Shown piece after piece: positions 33,997-45,085 of a DNA stretch of 64,000 nucleotides; positions within the stretch are counted from its first letter, which is position 1, and every line of letters starts with the position of its first letter. The notes beneath the pieces were generated by a model. That model saw only the letters and a program-made list of their open reading frames with translations. It was not told where the DNA came from and did not search any database. The translations under genes were made by a program, and so were the position numbers. The stretch spans positions 36,103,394-36,167,393 of the forward strand of contig OZ038383.1 of the NCBI GenBank assembly GCA_964036045.1, read 5' to 3'. Source of the DNA: Eutreptiella sp. 'Long Island Sound 2002' (lineage: Eukaryota; Euglenozoa; Euglenophyceae; Eutreptiales; Eutreptiaceae).

Positions 33997-36900
33997 ATGT
34001 GGCCGAACGGCCACATGAATTTTATGTATGTTTTGCGCGTATTTTTTTGTGACATTTCACGCATTGCATTTGTGCCGTACAGGGCATGCTTTACGGGGAT
34101 GCTATTTGTTGTAGTTTCCCACACTCTAGATCACCGCCTTCATCCCCTAGTTCAATTTGGGCCCCCCGGCCCGCCTTGCCACGTGCTCGGAGAGGGGGAG
34201 GGCCCCCCTCCGCACAAGTCACAGGCCACCCCCAACCCCCTATAATAGGGAACACCTTGACGTCAAAATTCCGGTTCTATCACCCCTACACCCTTGCCCC
34301 TCAAAATGACCGCCTCAATGAAAAAACTCAGAAAATCACCTTCGTTTCCTCCGTTTATGCCCGTTTCGAACAGTTAGCAGGGTTTTAAGCAGTTTTTCAA
34401 CCAGTCTCCATGGAAACAGGGCTGAATTTTGCACACGTTGCTACGCGCTGATTTGACCCGTGTTATAGCCCCTTAAAATGACCGGCCCGCAACGAAACGT
34501 TGGAAAATAAACTTTTTTTGTTGAATTTGGTGCCGTTTTGCAGATTTACTGTCATTTTTGTGGTTTTTGGAGCAGTTTTTGGCTATTTTTTTGACCGATT
34601 TGGGAATTACTCGGATGGATACATTGACACAAAATGAGAATCTCTCGGCTACTAAAGACATCAAACATGGCTTGCTAGGCTTGGTTGATGAGCAGTGTGC
34701 CCCTCATCAACCAAGCCTAGCATGTGGCCGAACGGCCACATGAGTTTTATGTATGTTTTGCGTGTGTCTTTTGGTTACATTTCACGCAGTACATTTGTGC
34801 CGTCAACGGCATGCTTTACGGAGATGCTATCTGCTGTAGTTTCCCACACTCTAGAACACCACCTTCATCCCCTAGTTCATTCTCCCCCGCCGGGGCCGAA
34901 GAGATTGGCTGAGGCGGGGAGGGTGCCCGCCGAAGCTGAATGAACGGACCACTACGTTACCAATTGTCAACCAAGGAAATTTTTTTGGCACCCCCGCAAA
35001 AGTGCGTACATATGCCCCTCAAAATGATCGGAACCGAAAATAAAATATGCGATTTCCAGATTTTTGGCCCAGTGGTAGTCGTTTTGGTGAAATAGCACCG
35101 TTTTAAGGGTTTTTGACGCAGTTTTCTCAAAATCTGCAGCGAGGCACGATAGGGACGGATCTGAAGTTGCACAACTAAATTTTATATGCCCAATAACGAC
35201 ATATGGCCGTTCATATGGTTTTTTTGGCTTAAAAAACCGTATGTATGGATTGTACGTCGCTACACAATGGTGGCAAAAGTACCGTATGGTATGCATACCC
35301 CAAAGAAGAGCGGGCCGTAATTCTCCGCGATCCGCTCTTGTTCATATCCCCCCCCCCCCCCCGGGGGGCTGGCTTCTGTGAGGATCGGGGTGTAGGGCCC
35401 CTGACCCCGCGCGACAAGCACTGCCCATACTCCATGTTCCGCCACCTCCCCCCCCTTGGAGAACAAGCCTTCTCAAAAACCCATGTAGTTGCCCCTTAAA
35501 TGATTGAAATCAAATTCTAAAAACGCAATCTTTCCCTTTTTTTGTGAACCATAGCCGTTTTGGTGAATTAGCGGCGTTTTAAGCGGTTTCTCGGGCAATG
35601 TCCGGAAATTTGAGGCTGAATTTTGTATAATCTGCTCCTTGCCACATTAGCCAATGTTATCGCCCCTTAAAATGACCAGCCCGGGCCAGATGTTCAAAAA
35701 AATCAATCCCGTTGACCAAAATGGGTGCCGTTTTGATGAATTACATCCAATTTTCTGTTTTTTTTGGCCGTTTTTGGCATATTTTTTGCCATCTTTGGCA
35801 TGTATGGTTGCTGCCCATGTAAAAATCCTTTTTCGCTAAACGGGCAAAAATAGTGGGCAAGAGGCATGAGGCAAGACCCGGTAGGCTCCGTTTTTGTGGG
35901 GCTTGGCCCCCAAAAACGGAGCCGAGCGGACGGCGTTTGCGCCGTTGTTCCCATGTTTTCATGGTTTCTCTTTCTCCGCTTTTGAATGTTGTTTTCCCTT
36001 TGTGTTCCTTGTCCTCCCCGTTGTCATCCGAACCGTTGCTTTGGAACCCCACGTCGTGCAACTTTCCCCCACTTCTTCAAATCCCCGCCCCTGGGGGCTG
36101 GCTTTTGTGGGGGTGGGCCCTTGACCCCGCGCGAGAAGCAGTGTCCATACTCCACGTTACGCCACATCCCCCCCCCCCCCCTTGGAGAACAGCCCTTCTC
36201 AAAGTCCTACCATGTTACCCCTTAAAATGATCGAAATCGAATTCCACGACAGCGACTTTTCCCTTGTTTCGCGGACGATAGTCGTTTTGGTGAAATAGCG
36301 GCGTCTTAAATAGTTTTCCGGGTAGTGTCCGGGAATCTTGCCTGAATTTTGTATTGGCTGCTGCTTGCGAAATCGGCTTGTGTTACAGCCCCTTAAAATG
36401 ACTGGCTCAGGCCAAAACGTCAGAAAATCAAGCGCGTTGGCCAAAAGAGGTGCCATTTACATAATTTGCATCCAATTTGGCAATTTTTTGGCATATTTTT
36501 TGCCATATTTGGCATATATACGTGCTGCCCATCTGACGACCCATTTTTTGCCAAACGAGCAACAATAGTGAGCAAGAGACATGAGGCAGGATCCGCTAGG
36601 GTCCGTTTTTGTGGGGCTTGGCCCCCAAAAACGGAGCCTAGCGGCCGGCGTTTGCGCCGTTGTTCCCATGTTTTCATGGTTTTCTCTTTCTCCGCTTGCG
36701 AATAGTTTTTTTCCCTTTGTGTCCCTTGTCCTCCCCGTTGTCATCCAAACCATTGCCCTCCGACCCCACCTCGTGCAACTTTCCCCCACTTGTTCATACC
36801 CCCCCCCCCCCCCTGGGGGCTGGCTTCTGTGGGGGTCGGGATCTGGGGTCCTTGACCCCAGGCAAGAAGCAGTGTCCATACTCCACGTTACGCCACCCCT

Positions 36901-38100
36901 CCCCTAAAAAAAACAGGCCTTCTCAAAAACTTGCGCAGTTACCGTGTAAAATGATCGAAATGGAAGTCTACGAACGCGTTTTTTCCTTTTTTTCACTAAC
37001 TATAGTCGTTTTGGTGAGTTAGCGGCGTTTTAAGGAGTTTTTCGGGCAATGTCTGGAAATTTGGGGCTGAATTTTGTACTGGCTACTGCTTGCAAAATTG
37101 GCCAAAGATGTTGCCCCTTAAAATGACCGGCTTAGGCCAAAACATGAGAGAAACAATGCCGACGGCGAAAATTTGTGCTGTTTTGATGAGTTCCGTTCAA
37201 TTTTCTTCATTTTCTCGCTGTTTTTCGGCATATTCTTTGATAGTTTGGCATATCTCCTTGCTGCCAATCTGACAAGCCTTTTTCGCCAAACAAGCAACGA
37301 TAGTGGGCAAGAGGCATGGGGCAGGATCCGCTAGGCTCTCCTTTTGTGGGGCTTGGCCCCAAAAAACGGAGCCTAGCGGACGGCGCTTGCGCCGTTGTTC
37401 CCATGTTTTCACGGTTTTCTCTTTCACCGCTTCTGCATATTCTTTTTTCCTTTGTGTTCCTTGTCCTCCCCGTTGTCATCCAAATTGTTGCCCTCCAACC
37501 CCACATTGTGCAACTTTCCCCCACTTGTTCAATCCCCCCCCCCCCCGGAGGGCCCGAAGTGATTTCGCTTCGGCGGGGAGGGTACCCGCCAAAGCGCAAT
37601 TCACGACCGACAAGGGTGTTGATGGCAAATCGCGGTAATGTTTTTTCGCCCCTCCCCAAACGTGTGACATATGCTCCTCAAAATTATTGGCCCGAATTAT
37701 AAAAAAACACAATTTCTCGATTTTTGGGCCATTGATAGTCGTTTTGGTGAAAGAGCACCGTTTTAAGCGGTTTTTCATACCGTCTCTGCCAAATTGGGGC
37801 TGCATTATCTACCAGCTGCTATGCGCGGAGTTGCCCCTTGTTGTTACCCCTTAGAAAGATCGGTTTCTGCCAAAACGTCGGAACATCAATTTTGTTTGCC
37901 AAATTGGGTGCCGTTTTGTGGGTTTACGGTTTTTTTGAGCGTTTTTAGGGCGGCTTTGTAGCAAAATTGTGTCAAATTGTTACTAAAAGCACAATTTCAA
38001 CCCGTTTGAGGGCATCCGTGCGCCTCGATGCATAGTTTGCAAGAAAGAACACTGGCTAGGCTCGGTTTCTGTGGGGCTTGCCCCATAGAAACGGAGACTA

Positions 38101-38129
38101 TATCTTAGGCGGCCCTATACGCACGTAGC
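38101..38129 (+). repeat. Left terminal inverted repeat
   Basis: TATCTTAGGCGGCCC followed by TATACGCACGTAG pairs with the right end, with one one-base indel and one substitution. Confidence 0.85.
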
Positions 38130-38783
38130 AAAATTGCCACAGTTCCCAAATGGGTACCACCCCAAACCGGGGGCTGAAAAACCACTTTGAAAAATTGCAC
38201 AATTGTGCTTTGCAGAGAACACCCCCAAAAACGTGTGAATTGTCCAAAATGACTGTGTGTAGGGGGTACAACATATGCCAGTCAAAAGTCATGTATCCCC
38301 TTCAAATTTGGGCACTGCAGTGTCCATCCAAGGAAAAATAAAATTCTTCCAAATCATCCGCTGCTGCATTTCAAACCATGCCGTAAAATGCAACCTAAAA
38401 AATGAAGCAAGGAGGACGACAGGCAAACACATGCAAAAGTCTGGTTTGCTTTTTGTTACCGCGTCTGCTGACCCAGTCACTGTGATTGTATGCGAAGCGT
38501 CAAGAATGATGCACCACCAGTGGTGCCGACCAACAACGGAGGCGCCGCCAGTGCAGGCAATCCAATAATAAATGACAACAACAATGCCTGCAAAAGAAAT
38601 GGCCCAGCAGGGGTAAAAAAAGGGCGAGTCGCTGAGTTTGGGCACTGCAGCGCCCAAAATTACCAAAACATGAAAAAGGGCACCAGTCTCACACCTGCAT
38701 AGAACAGGACGCGCGACAGTGTGCAAATCGAGGCGAAAAAACTACTGACATGGTCACAGGCAGTGCCAACCGCACAACGCAGT

Positions 38784-41458
38784 CTACTTCTTCTTTGGTG
38801 GAGCCTTCTTACCGTTGGCCTGACCTACTTTGGCGTGAAACATATTGAGGGGGGTACTGTCCTTGGCCTTTTTGGCTGGCCTCTTGGGGGGATCATCAAC
38901 CTCATCCCCACTGTCGTCGGAGGACGGCTTCTTCTTGCTGGGGGTGCTCCTCTTCTTGCTGTCACCACCGACCAGCACGATCTCGTCATCCTCCTCTTCC
39001 TCCACATCGTCCCCCCCCTCCTCATCTTCCCCTTCCCCAGGCCGCTGCACCACAACTGGCATACAGTCCCTAATCCTTGGCATCCAAGCGTCCCAGTTAA
39101 CCAAGTAGACACAGTCCATCTCCTGCACATACGCCGCTAGCTATTCACAGAATTCGTTAAACAAACCCTGGCGCCCAGTGAAGCAAGCTGCCAGACAAGG
39201 GGACTCAGGAAGGCAGGACAGGAGCTGTGCTGGCAATACAGCCGATGCTGTCAAAAGCAGGAGCCAGACTTCATCCTCGGACTGTCTGTCGCGTCGGGGA
39301 ACAATACCAAGCACACGCAGGAGCCAACCAGCCGCTGCCAGACCAATGGTGCTGCCGTATGCACCCTGATCGCAAATGAAAATATTCGGGACCTTCACCC
39401 TAAACTTGTCGGGGACACAGAAGCAAATAGTCCTCTCCTCGAACCGATAGGTCGGGTGACCGACTGCCTGATAAAAAAAAGAGGTCATAATATACTGCCA
39501 GCCTCCACACTCCTCAGAGTCGCGCAATTGATTAACCAGGAACTTAACATCGGCCGCCATTCCACCAATAGCCACAGGTACCAACTTCGCAGCAACCTTC
39601 AGCACCGGGGGATGGATATCGTCCATTTGTTCCTTCGTACACTCAATGAAGACCTGTTGTCAAAAGCACATTTCATTACAGATGGGCACTGCAGTGCCTA
39701 AAGTGACCAGCAATGCGAAATCGATCCGTTTCTTATGCCTAATGGTTGCATACCGCTTTGTACTCCCTCAATGCAATCGTATACGGGATGGCCTTGCCAG
39801 GAACCAACGCGATTGCCTCTGCCCGAGCTCCGGTTGCTTCAGTCCCATCCTGCGGCTTGTTGAGCCAGATAGTTGTTGATTTCTCCCCATCAGTCGTTGT
39901 CACTGCAGTTTCCTTGACAGGCCTCGCCAGCGCAATCCTCAGGTCAGCCCATTCCTCATCCTGCCACAGCGGTGCTTTCTGGATGGTGTCCCAGCTTGGT
40001 AAGGGATTTTCGGCACTCCAGGTCCATTTCCCCAGTGACAATTTGGCGGCCCTCGGCGACTTTGCAAGCAGTTTGCGGACTCTTTGCATTTCATGCACGT
40101 TCACTGTTAGAACAGGAGACCACTGGTACCACTGGGATCGAAACAGCCTTACGTCGTGGGTTCGGGGGGGGGGGGGGGGGTCAACAGCGATCGCGCCAGA
40201 CCCAGCCGCCCCATAAACATACGTCGAGAAGGATGGATGAGCGTGTTGTCCGGGTGAAGGTACAGCATCTCCCACAGGCGGTCCCGCTTCAACAGTCTGG
40301 CCTTGGCATGTAGTCCTGCGATCTTGGCCCCATCTCCACCCATGTACAGCAGTATTTCATCCATCTGGTCGCCATGCAGTCCCGTCAACGTCCGCAGAGT
40401 GTATGGGTTGAGCACTGCAGTGCAAAAATTAGGGTCGCATCGAATTTGGGCACTGCAGTTCCCATGAACACCAAAAGACGACGAAAACAGGTGCTCAGAC
40501 GACATAATACCTTCACCGGCAGTCTTCTCAAAGGTGTCAATAAACTCAGCCATGCGGCCACCACATATCTGCAATAATGAGACCAGCGGTCTCCAATTTT
40601 TCCAGATTGAGTCCTGGCAGGGATACAGTGTTGGACAGGCCACAGGTACGCAAAGGACTGACAACAGTGGTCTCATCCTGCATCTCTCATATCACAGATG
40701 TTTTCTCGCCCAGCCGGCCACACTTCCGCAGAGCCACCAGCAGCATCTCTTTCGCTTTGCCCTTCTGCACTTCAGTCCAAATTCGAGCGGCCACTTGTCC
40801 CATACTCAGCTTGCTCACTGAGTGTTGTACCGTATTGTGATCGCCTCCAATAATCTCTCTGATGTCAACAGGACAGTCGTGTCTGATCTCCTCGCAGTAG
40901 ACGTGTTGTAACCAGTCCGGCAGTGCCCGTGACTTCTCACAGTATTCTCCGTGAAGTCTTTGGAGTGCCGTCAGGATATGAGCCCCGCCCAAGCAGTAGG
41001 GAATTTCAGCTGATAGAAAAATGCACCACAGGGAGATGGTAGATGGGGGATATCAGCGAGATGGGCACTGCAATGCCCAAACGACCAGACTGTGTGAAAA
41101 TTACGACGCGTGTGTGACAGGATGGTAGTGTACCTTCGTTTCGCCATATGAGAATGTTTGAGATAGGCCGGCAGGGTGGATTTGTCCTCAGGCTTGCGAT
41201 CCGCGATAGTACTGAGTCCTCGTCCCTCTCTCTGGTCTGCCCACGCGTGAGGTCGGTGTCAAACTTTATCTTGGTCAGCTGTATCTTGACCAGCTCCTTT
41301 TTGATCCACGTTGTCCGGAATGTTTCCGCTGCCCGGTCTGTCCCCGTCCGCTTCACTGGAGCCTGCCCCGACTGCGCCCGTGTCTTCTCTGCTGTGTGAA
41401 CGGCTTGCGATGCGGTCTGCTGCTCATCCCCTTCCGGCAGTTCGGTATCCGAAGGCAT
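38784..41458 (-). CDS. ORF B: ParB/sulfiredoxin-like domain protein
   Basis: ATG at 41458 begins MPSDTELPEGDEQQTA and follows in-frame stops, so this is a second gene 80 bp after ORF A. Residues about 50-110 read IKKELVKIQLTKIKFDTDL, then RDEDSVLSRIASLRTNPP and RPISNILIW; after intron 41010-41133 comes IPYCLGGAHILTALQRL. This order (beta strand, x-I-x-x-x-x-x-x-R, helix with S-I/L, P-I, then G-G-x-H-x-x-x-A-L) is that of the ParB N-terminal/sulfiredoxin-like fold. The later DHNTVQHSVSKLSMGQ resembles the following N-x-x-x-x-x-S region. The C-terminal half (VPNIFICDQGAYGSTIGLAA; NWDAWMPRIRDC) is unrecognised and ends acidic then basic, GKKAPPKKK. Introns 40415-40510 and 39654-39753 join in frame. 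One in-frame TAG (about 39140) and a C-run frameshift (about 40167-40179) interrupt it; the exon between about 40690 and 40510 is ambiguous. Confidence 0.5.
39654..39753 (-). other. Inferred intron of ORF B containing the palindrome
   Basis: A donor GCG/GTATGC and an acceptor TTTTGACAACAG define exactly 100 nt. Removal joins LREYKA to VFIECTKEQ in frame, and stops lie inside. Palindrome 39684-39699 is central. Confidence 0.7.
40415..40510 (-). other. Inferred intron of ORF B with two palindromes
   Basis: A donor GAAG/GTATTATG and an acceptor GCACTGCAG within palindrome 40410-40425 define 96 nt. The exons join as FEKTAGE and VLNPYTLR in frame. A second palindrome (40448-40463) lies inside. 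Confidence 0.55.
41010..41133 (-). other. Inferred intron of ORF B containing the palindrome
   Basis: A donor AAG/GTACAC and a pyrimidine-rich acceptor TTTTTCTATCAG define 124 nt. Removal joins IWRNE to AEIPYCLGG in frame, and an in-frame TGA lies inside. Palindrome 41063-41078 is in the middle. Confidence 0.6.
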
Positions 41459-41539
41459 AGCTTAGCAAAGGGGCTAACAAAGGGTCACACGACACACTAC
41501 AAAAGGCCACAGGGCTGCAAATTGTTGATTTACAGGCTT

Positions 41540-44500
41540 CTAATGTTGATGACTACTGGCAGTGTTCGACGATTGAACACAGATGGCAGAAATAGCATCA
41601 CAGTCGGATGCACCTGGTAAAAATCGAGGGTCAAACTCATTCAGCTCCGAAAGGACAGCCACGGGGGCGTCGGAATCATCACTTCGAACAGACACTGCTT
41701 CTGGAGGGGGGGGGGTCCGGGTCCCATCCATCATCACCCACAAAATCAGCAGCCCTCAGGTCTGGATCTCCGGCTGCCCCACCAGCAGGGGGGGGGGGGT
41801 CCTCATCACTGTCACTGTCGCCATCAGCATTGGGGGGGGCGGGTATCCGGGCGGGGTCCCTTTGCGCAAAAGCGCGTGCAGGCCGGCGTCGCTTGTACCG
41901 GTCTGGTGTATTACATGCGGGTAACATGTCCTGTGCCTGTGCTACTGTTGTGTCCATATCACCTGGAGGACGCTGTGGCACGTGTCTACCCAGCTCTGTC
42001 ATCACATCAGCATCAACTTTAACAGGTTTAACAAGTGTCTGCAATGTCTTGGCACATAGATCTCGGTAATGCTCTGCAGTGAGCACCGTATCTAGTGCGC
42101 AAGGAAAATCCATCTTGGCAGGATCCCACCTGTCTTGCACGATACTCGACTTCTGACTGGACTAGACCAGGGGGGGTATAACACCAACATCGAATCGCGC
42201 CATCAATCTGGTGAAACGACGATCAACCAGTTGTGGCAGTCCCTTGGGAACATTAACGTACTGCAGGTCCTTTGGGGTCTGGTCTGCAACGGGAGTGAGT
42301 ATAAACAGGTCATGCACCTGTTGCAACGTACAGTTCCCAGGGTGTTGTGCCATTAAGTGCACAACACGGCTTAACAGGGCCTCACACGGTTCCTCACTGT
42401 GTGCCACCCCAGGTAAGCGGGCAAACCACTGGGACCACAACAGCCTAGCAACAACAATGGTGCGCACATATTCAACCTTGTCCTCATAACCTAGGGTGAG
42501 CCTCAGAAGGACGTGTAGACAACGGCTCAACAATGGCCCTGCAGCGTGCTGCTCTCCCTGTGCCGACCAATGACAATCCCTCACTTGCGACCCAATAATA
42601 AACAAGGCTGGAATGTAACCATACAGCAGTGTTACCAACCCTTGCACCTATGTAAGAAGTGTGCTGTGATTAGCGTTACCCGGTCGGTGCAAACCCCTTA
42701 GAGTCTGTAACTTCTGTTCCAAAGGTTGGCGCCACTTATGGGCCAAGTGCAAGAGCACCAGAATCATACGCTCCATATAGATGAGTTTCGGAAAGTTGGG
42801 CACTGCAGTGCCCAAATTGAGTGAACCATAGGAAAAATAGGTAAATAAAGGGAAGAATCTTCTGTAGCACAGGGTTACACAATATTTATATGGGTGCCAT
42901 GTGCCGTACACTACCGGGGTACGTGTAATGAACAGGGGCACGTTGTACCGAGCATAGCTGATGTTGTAAACGAGCTTAAGGACACGGTAGTGAATATTTT
43001 CGTCCACCAACAATGGAAGACGGTGCTGTGTGTGCTGCTGCACCTCCTGGAGCCCGTGAATAATAGAGACAAGGTCGGGGGTAGCGGACACAGTTAGGTC
43101 TGTGAGAAAAAAGGGGGTCCAAGCTGGGCTGGTAACATTATCCCGTCGTATGTCCAAGGGACAACGAACATGTTGAAGGCGGATGGGGTCGTCCATCAAC
43201 CCTTGCAAGCCATCAATGAAGTTTTTATGGCTCTGCACCAACAAGTCTGCAGTGTACCCAATCCTCTGCCGCAAGACCGAGAGGCTAGGAAAAGACGGCA
43301 TAATGTCGACAGGTCGTTTCAAGAGTATGATAGCACTAGCTGTACAATTAAGGGACCGGTTCTCATTACCAGGCACAGGCCGGAAGTTACGTCTATAAAA
43401 ATTATCAAACCATAGAACAGCGGGTTTACCTTCCAAGGTCTGCCAAAGACTGGTGCACGCAGTTGCTCCTTGAACTGCAAAAGAGGGTACATGGTAAGAA
43501 CATTGACCCATGTGAGCCAAACACCTACGTTGCACACGACTCTTGGGTTGAACACCTACAGCCCTCTTGGCACGTGGACGACACCTCTTGTGTAGAACAG
43601 ACCATATATTAAAAATCTCTTGCTCAGCAACACGGAACCGTTGGTCCGGCAGACAATTAACGGTCCGCCTGTCCCTTTGTTGGATGTATTCACCAACAGA
43701 CCGCCTACTTCTCCACTCCAACCGGAGATCTAACACCCACGTACAAAACGCATCGGCACCCTTATCCACACCCACAGCCTTAGATAGATCCTCCTTTGAA
43801 GCATATACCTTCGAACTAAGGAACTACCGGAAGGGAGCCGCATCCATGGACAAAAGTCCTGTTCGCAGGCAGCAAAGGTAAGGAGACAAAGAAAACAGAG
43901 ACACTATCACAAAACAAACCTGATGCGGCATAGACCAAAAGCAGCTAGCGAAGATCCAAACAATGTATCTCCCAATGGACGTGGAACGTTCCAAAGCCTG
44001 GGTACACTCCAAGGTGGCAGTCAGACAACCAGCAATATATTTCCAATGAGCAGAGGATGAGTACCAACGTCCGATGATTCATACGTCCTTTGTCAGGTGT
44101 TACGCAATGGGAACCAATAGGAGTGAAATACGGAGTTTTAAATTTTTTGGACACTGCAGTGCCCAAAAGTCCTGGAAGTCCATTTTCAAGTGCACATTTG
44201 GACAGGAATGGAAGTGATTGGGCAAGGTACGTTGTACGTGGCCTTCCGAGTATAACACCGCGGTGCGATGACCCATGGATAACGGGTATGCCAAGTTTTG
44301 ATGCATGCTGCTGCAGTATGACATCACCTGTGGAGATGACTACAGAGGTGTACTGGAGAACCCACTGAAAAAAGCCATTTCAAATTTTTGGGCACTGCAG
44401 TGCCCAAAAATTTTAAATGATACAATTTTCAGCCCGGAATAGGGGGTGTATACGTACACCTCGTACACCTCTGGAAGCAACAAAAGGCAAGGTTGTTGTA

Positions 44501-44603
44501 TCCCACGATGAAAATCCACGTGGGGTTGGCCGAAAAAATGATATGCTTTTTTGGGGGGCAAAAAACGGATGTTGAAATCGCCATGAATCGTGCCTTTTAG
44601 CAA
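41540..44603 (-). CDS. ORF A: large transposon protein, possible transposase
   Basis: The frame begins just inside the right TIR (GDFNIRFLPPKKAYHFFGQP), continues through intron 44365-44423 into TSVVISTGDVILQQHASKLG, and later has a long open stretch from about 43823. There, GKPAVLWFDNFYRRNFRPVP has an Asp in a WFDNF context like the second catalytic Asp of many RNase H-fold transposases, and LPLLVDENIHYRVLKLVYN supplies further acidic residues; neither assignment is proven. After intron 42803-42880 come a helical region (LLHLAHKWRQPLEQKLQTL) and an acidic tail (GDSDSDEDPPPP). In-frame TAG codons lie at about 43824, 42648 and 42162 and a C-run near 41705 shifts the frame. The exons between about 44230 and 43870 are not resolved. 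It stops at TAG 41540 or splices just before it. No known family was recognised with confidence. Confidence 0.5.
42803..42880 (-). other. Inferred intron of ORF A using the palindrome as acceptor
   Basis: A donor GTGTAA after TATT and an acceptor GGCACTGCAG give a 78-nt intron whose removal joins HPYKY to LPNFPKLIY in frame. The acceptor is the left half of palindrome 42798-42813. Confidence 0.45.
44365..44423 (-). other. Inferred intron of ORF A with perfect 32-bp palindrome
   Basis: GTATCA opens and CTTTTTTCAG closes a 59-nt intron; removing it joins SGLKI to WVLQYTSVV in frame. A perfect 32-bp palindrome centred on GGGCACTGCAGTGCCC (44382-44413) fills over half of it. Confidence 0.65.
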
Positions 44604-44608
44604 CGAAG

Positions 44609-44638
44609 TCTACGTGCGTAAAGGGCCGCCTAAGTATA
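44609..44638 (-). repeat. Right terminal inverted repeat
   Basis: CTACGTGCGTAAAGGGCCGC followed by CTAAGTATA is the complement of the left end. Confidence 0.85.
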
Positions 44639-44640
44639 TA

Positions 44641-45085
44641 GCAGGCGTGAAACTGGTTTAATTAGGTATTTTCACATGTACATTAGTCCACCCATGTATG
44701 TACATCACCCTAGAGGGGGAAATTGTACAACGTTGCACGTGTTTTCCAGTGATGCAAAAGAGGAGATGACAAAACTTTTGCGTCGATGCGGTGCTGAAAA
44801 GATACATTCATCACAAATGTTATTGAGGATCGCGTGCGGCCCCTTGATTTGGGGATACGGACTCACAAACCCTACACCTCGATGTGTGGCCCCTTGAGTT
44901 GGGGATATGGACTCACAATCCACATGCCCTTACGAGACGCTTTAATGTGGTTTTTGCTGCATAATTGTTGTGCTCTTCTTTGTGCATGGCATGAGGTTTA
45001 GGTAAGTGCAGCAACACAGCTTAATAGGACGTTTCATTCAGCGCAATAACACGACAAAGAGGCAATGGGAATATAACAATGTCTG
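44641..45085. other. No gene; end of array flank
   Basis: The first about 20 bp (GCAGGCGTGAAACTGGTTT) continue the array unit, then similarity stops. No gene is supported. Confidence 0.4.

Larger units (their letters stand above)
32530..38100. repeat. Tandem array of about 720-bp units
   Basis: Units are marked by paired words of the form CCCCTCAAAATGATCGG and CCCCTTAAAATGACCGG about 170 bp apart. They occur near 32562/32737, 33546/33744, 34300/34470, 35013, 35495/35662, 36216/36389, 36940/37114 and 37672/37844, giving a usual period of 710-755 bp. Most units also hold a hairpin, GCCATATTTTTTGCCATATT-like sequence, and CCCATGTTTTCATGG followed by a CCTTGTCCTCCCCGTTGTC block. Minus-strand open frames recur in each unit (TWEQRRKRRPLGSVFGGQAP) but shift and diverge, and I regard them as by-products. 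The array is cut at its right end by the transposon at 38101. Confidence 0.8.
38310..44405. promoter_or_regulatory. Nine copies of palindrome GGGCACTGCAGTGCCC
   Basis: Copies start at 38310, 38640, 39684, 40410, 40448, 41063, 42798, 44149 and 44390, each 16 bp with zero to three mismatches; several extend with A/T arms. All lie within the 6.54-kb transposon. Seven are within or at the acceptor of inferred introns and two lie beyond the stop of ORF B. Possible roles are protein-binding sites, splice-site donors of an intron-creating element, or RNA hairpins. Confidence 0.85.
38101..44638 (-). mobile_element. 6.54-kb TIR DNA transposon with two intron-containing genes
   Basis: The left end is TATCTTAGGCGGCCCTATAC (38101) and the right end, complemented, is TATACTTAGGCGGCCCTTTA (44638); the inverted repeats continue to GCACGTAG, about 28 bp. 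TA at 38099-38100 and 44639-44640 is the target duplication: joining the flanks as GAGACTAGCAGGCGTGAAAC restores the array sequence GAGACTAGCCGGCGTGAAAC seen intact at 32980-33002. Inside are two minus-strand genes, ORF A (44603-41540) and ORF B (41458-38784), and nine copies of a 16-bp palindrome. A TA duplication is used by Tc1/mariner/pogo and some other superfamilies, but the proteins do not look like those, so I leave the superfamily open. Damage is light (four in-frame TAGs, two frameshifts at G/C runs), so insertion may be fairly recent. Confidence 0.8.

Noticed and set aside
32987-37659. Repeated minus-strand frames of the tandem array as a protein family
   Set aside because: They change frame between units, start and stop at different places and run through the hairpins; they look like by-products of the repeat.
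38289-38726. 145-codon minus-strand frame beyond ORF B as a third transposon gene
   Set aside because: It runs through two copies of the palindrome and lies after the ORF B stop; it could be 3' untranslated sequence with introns, but nothing shows it is coding.
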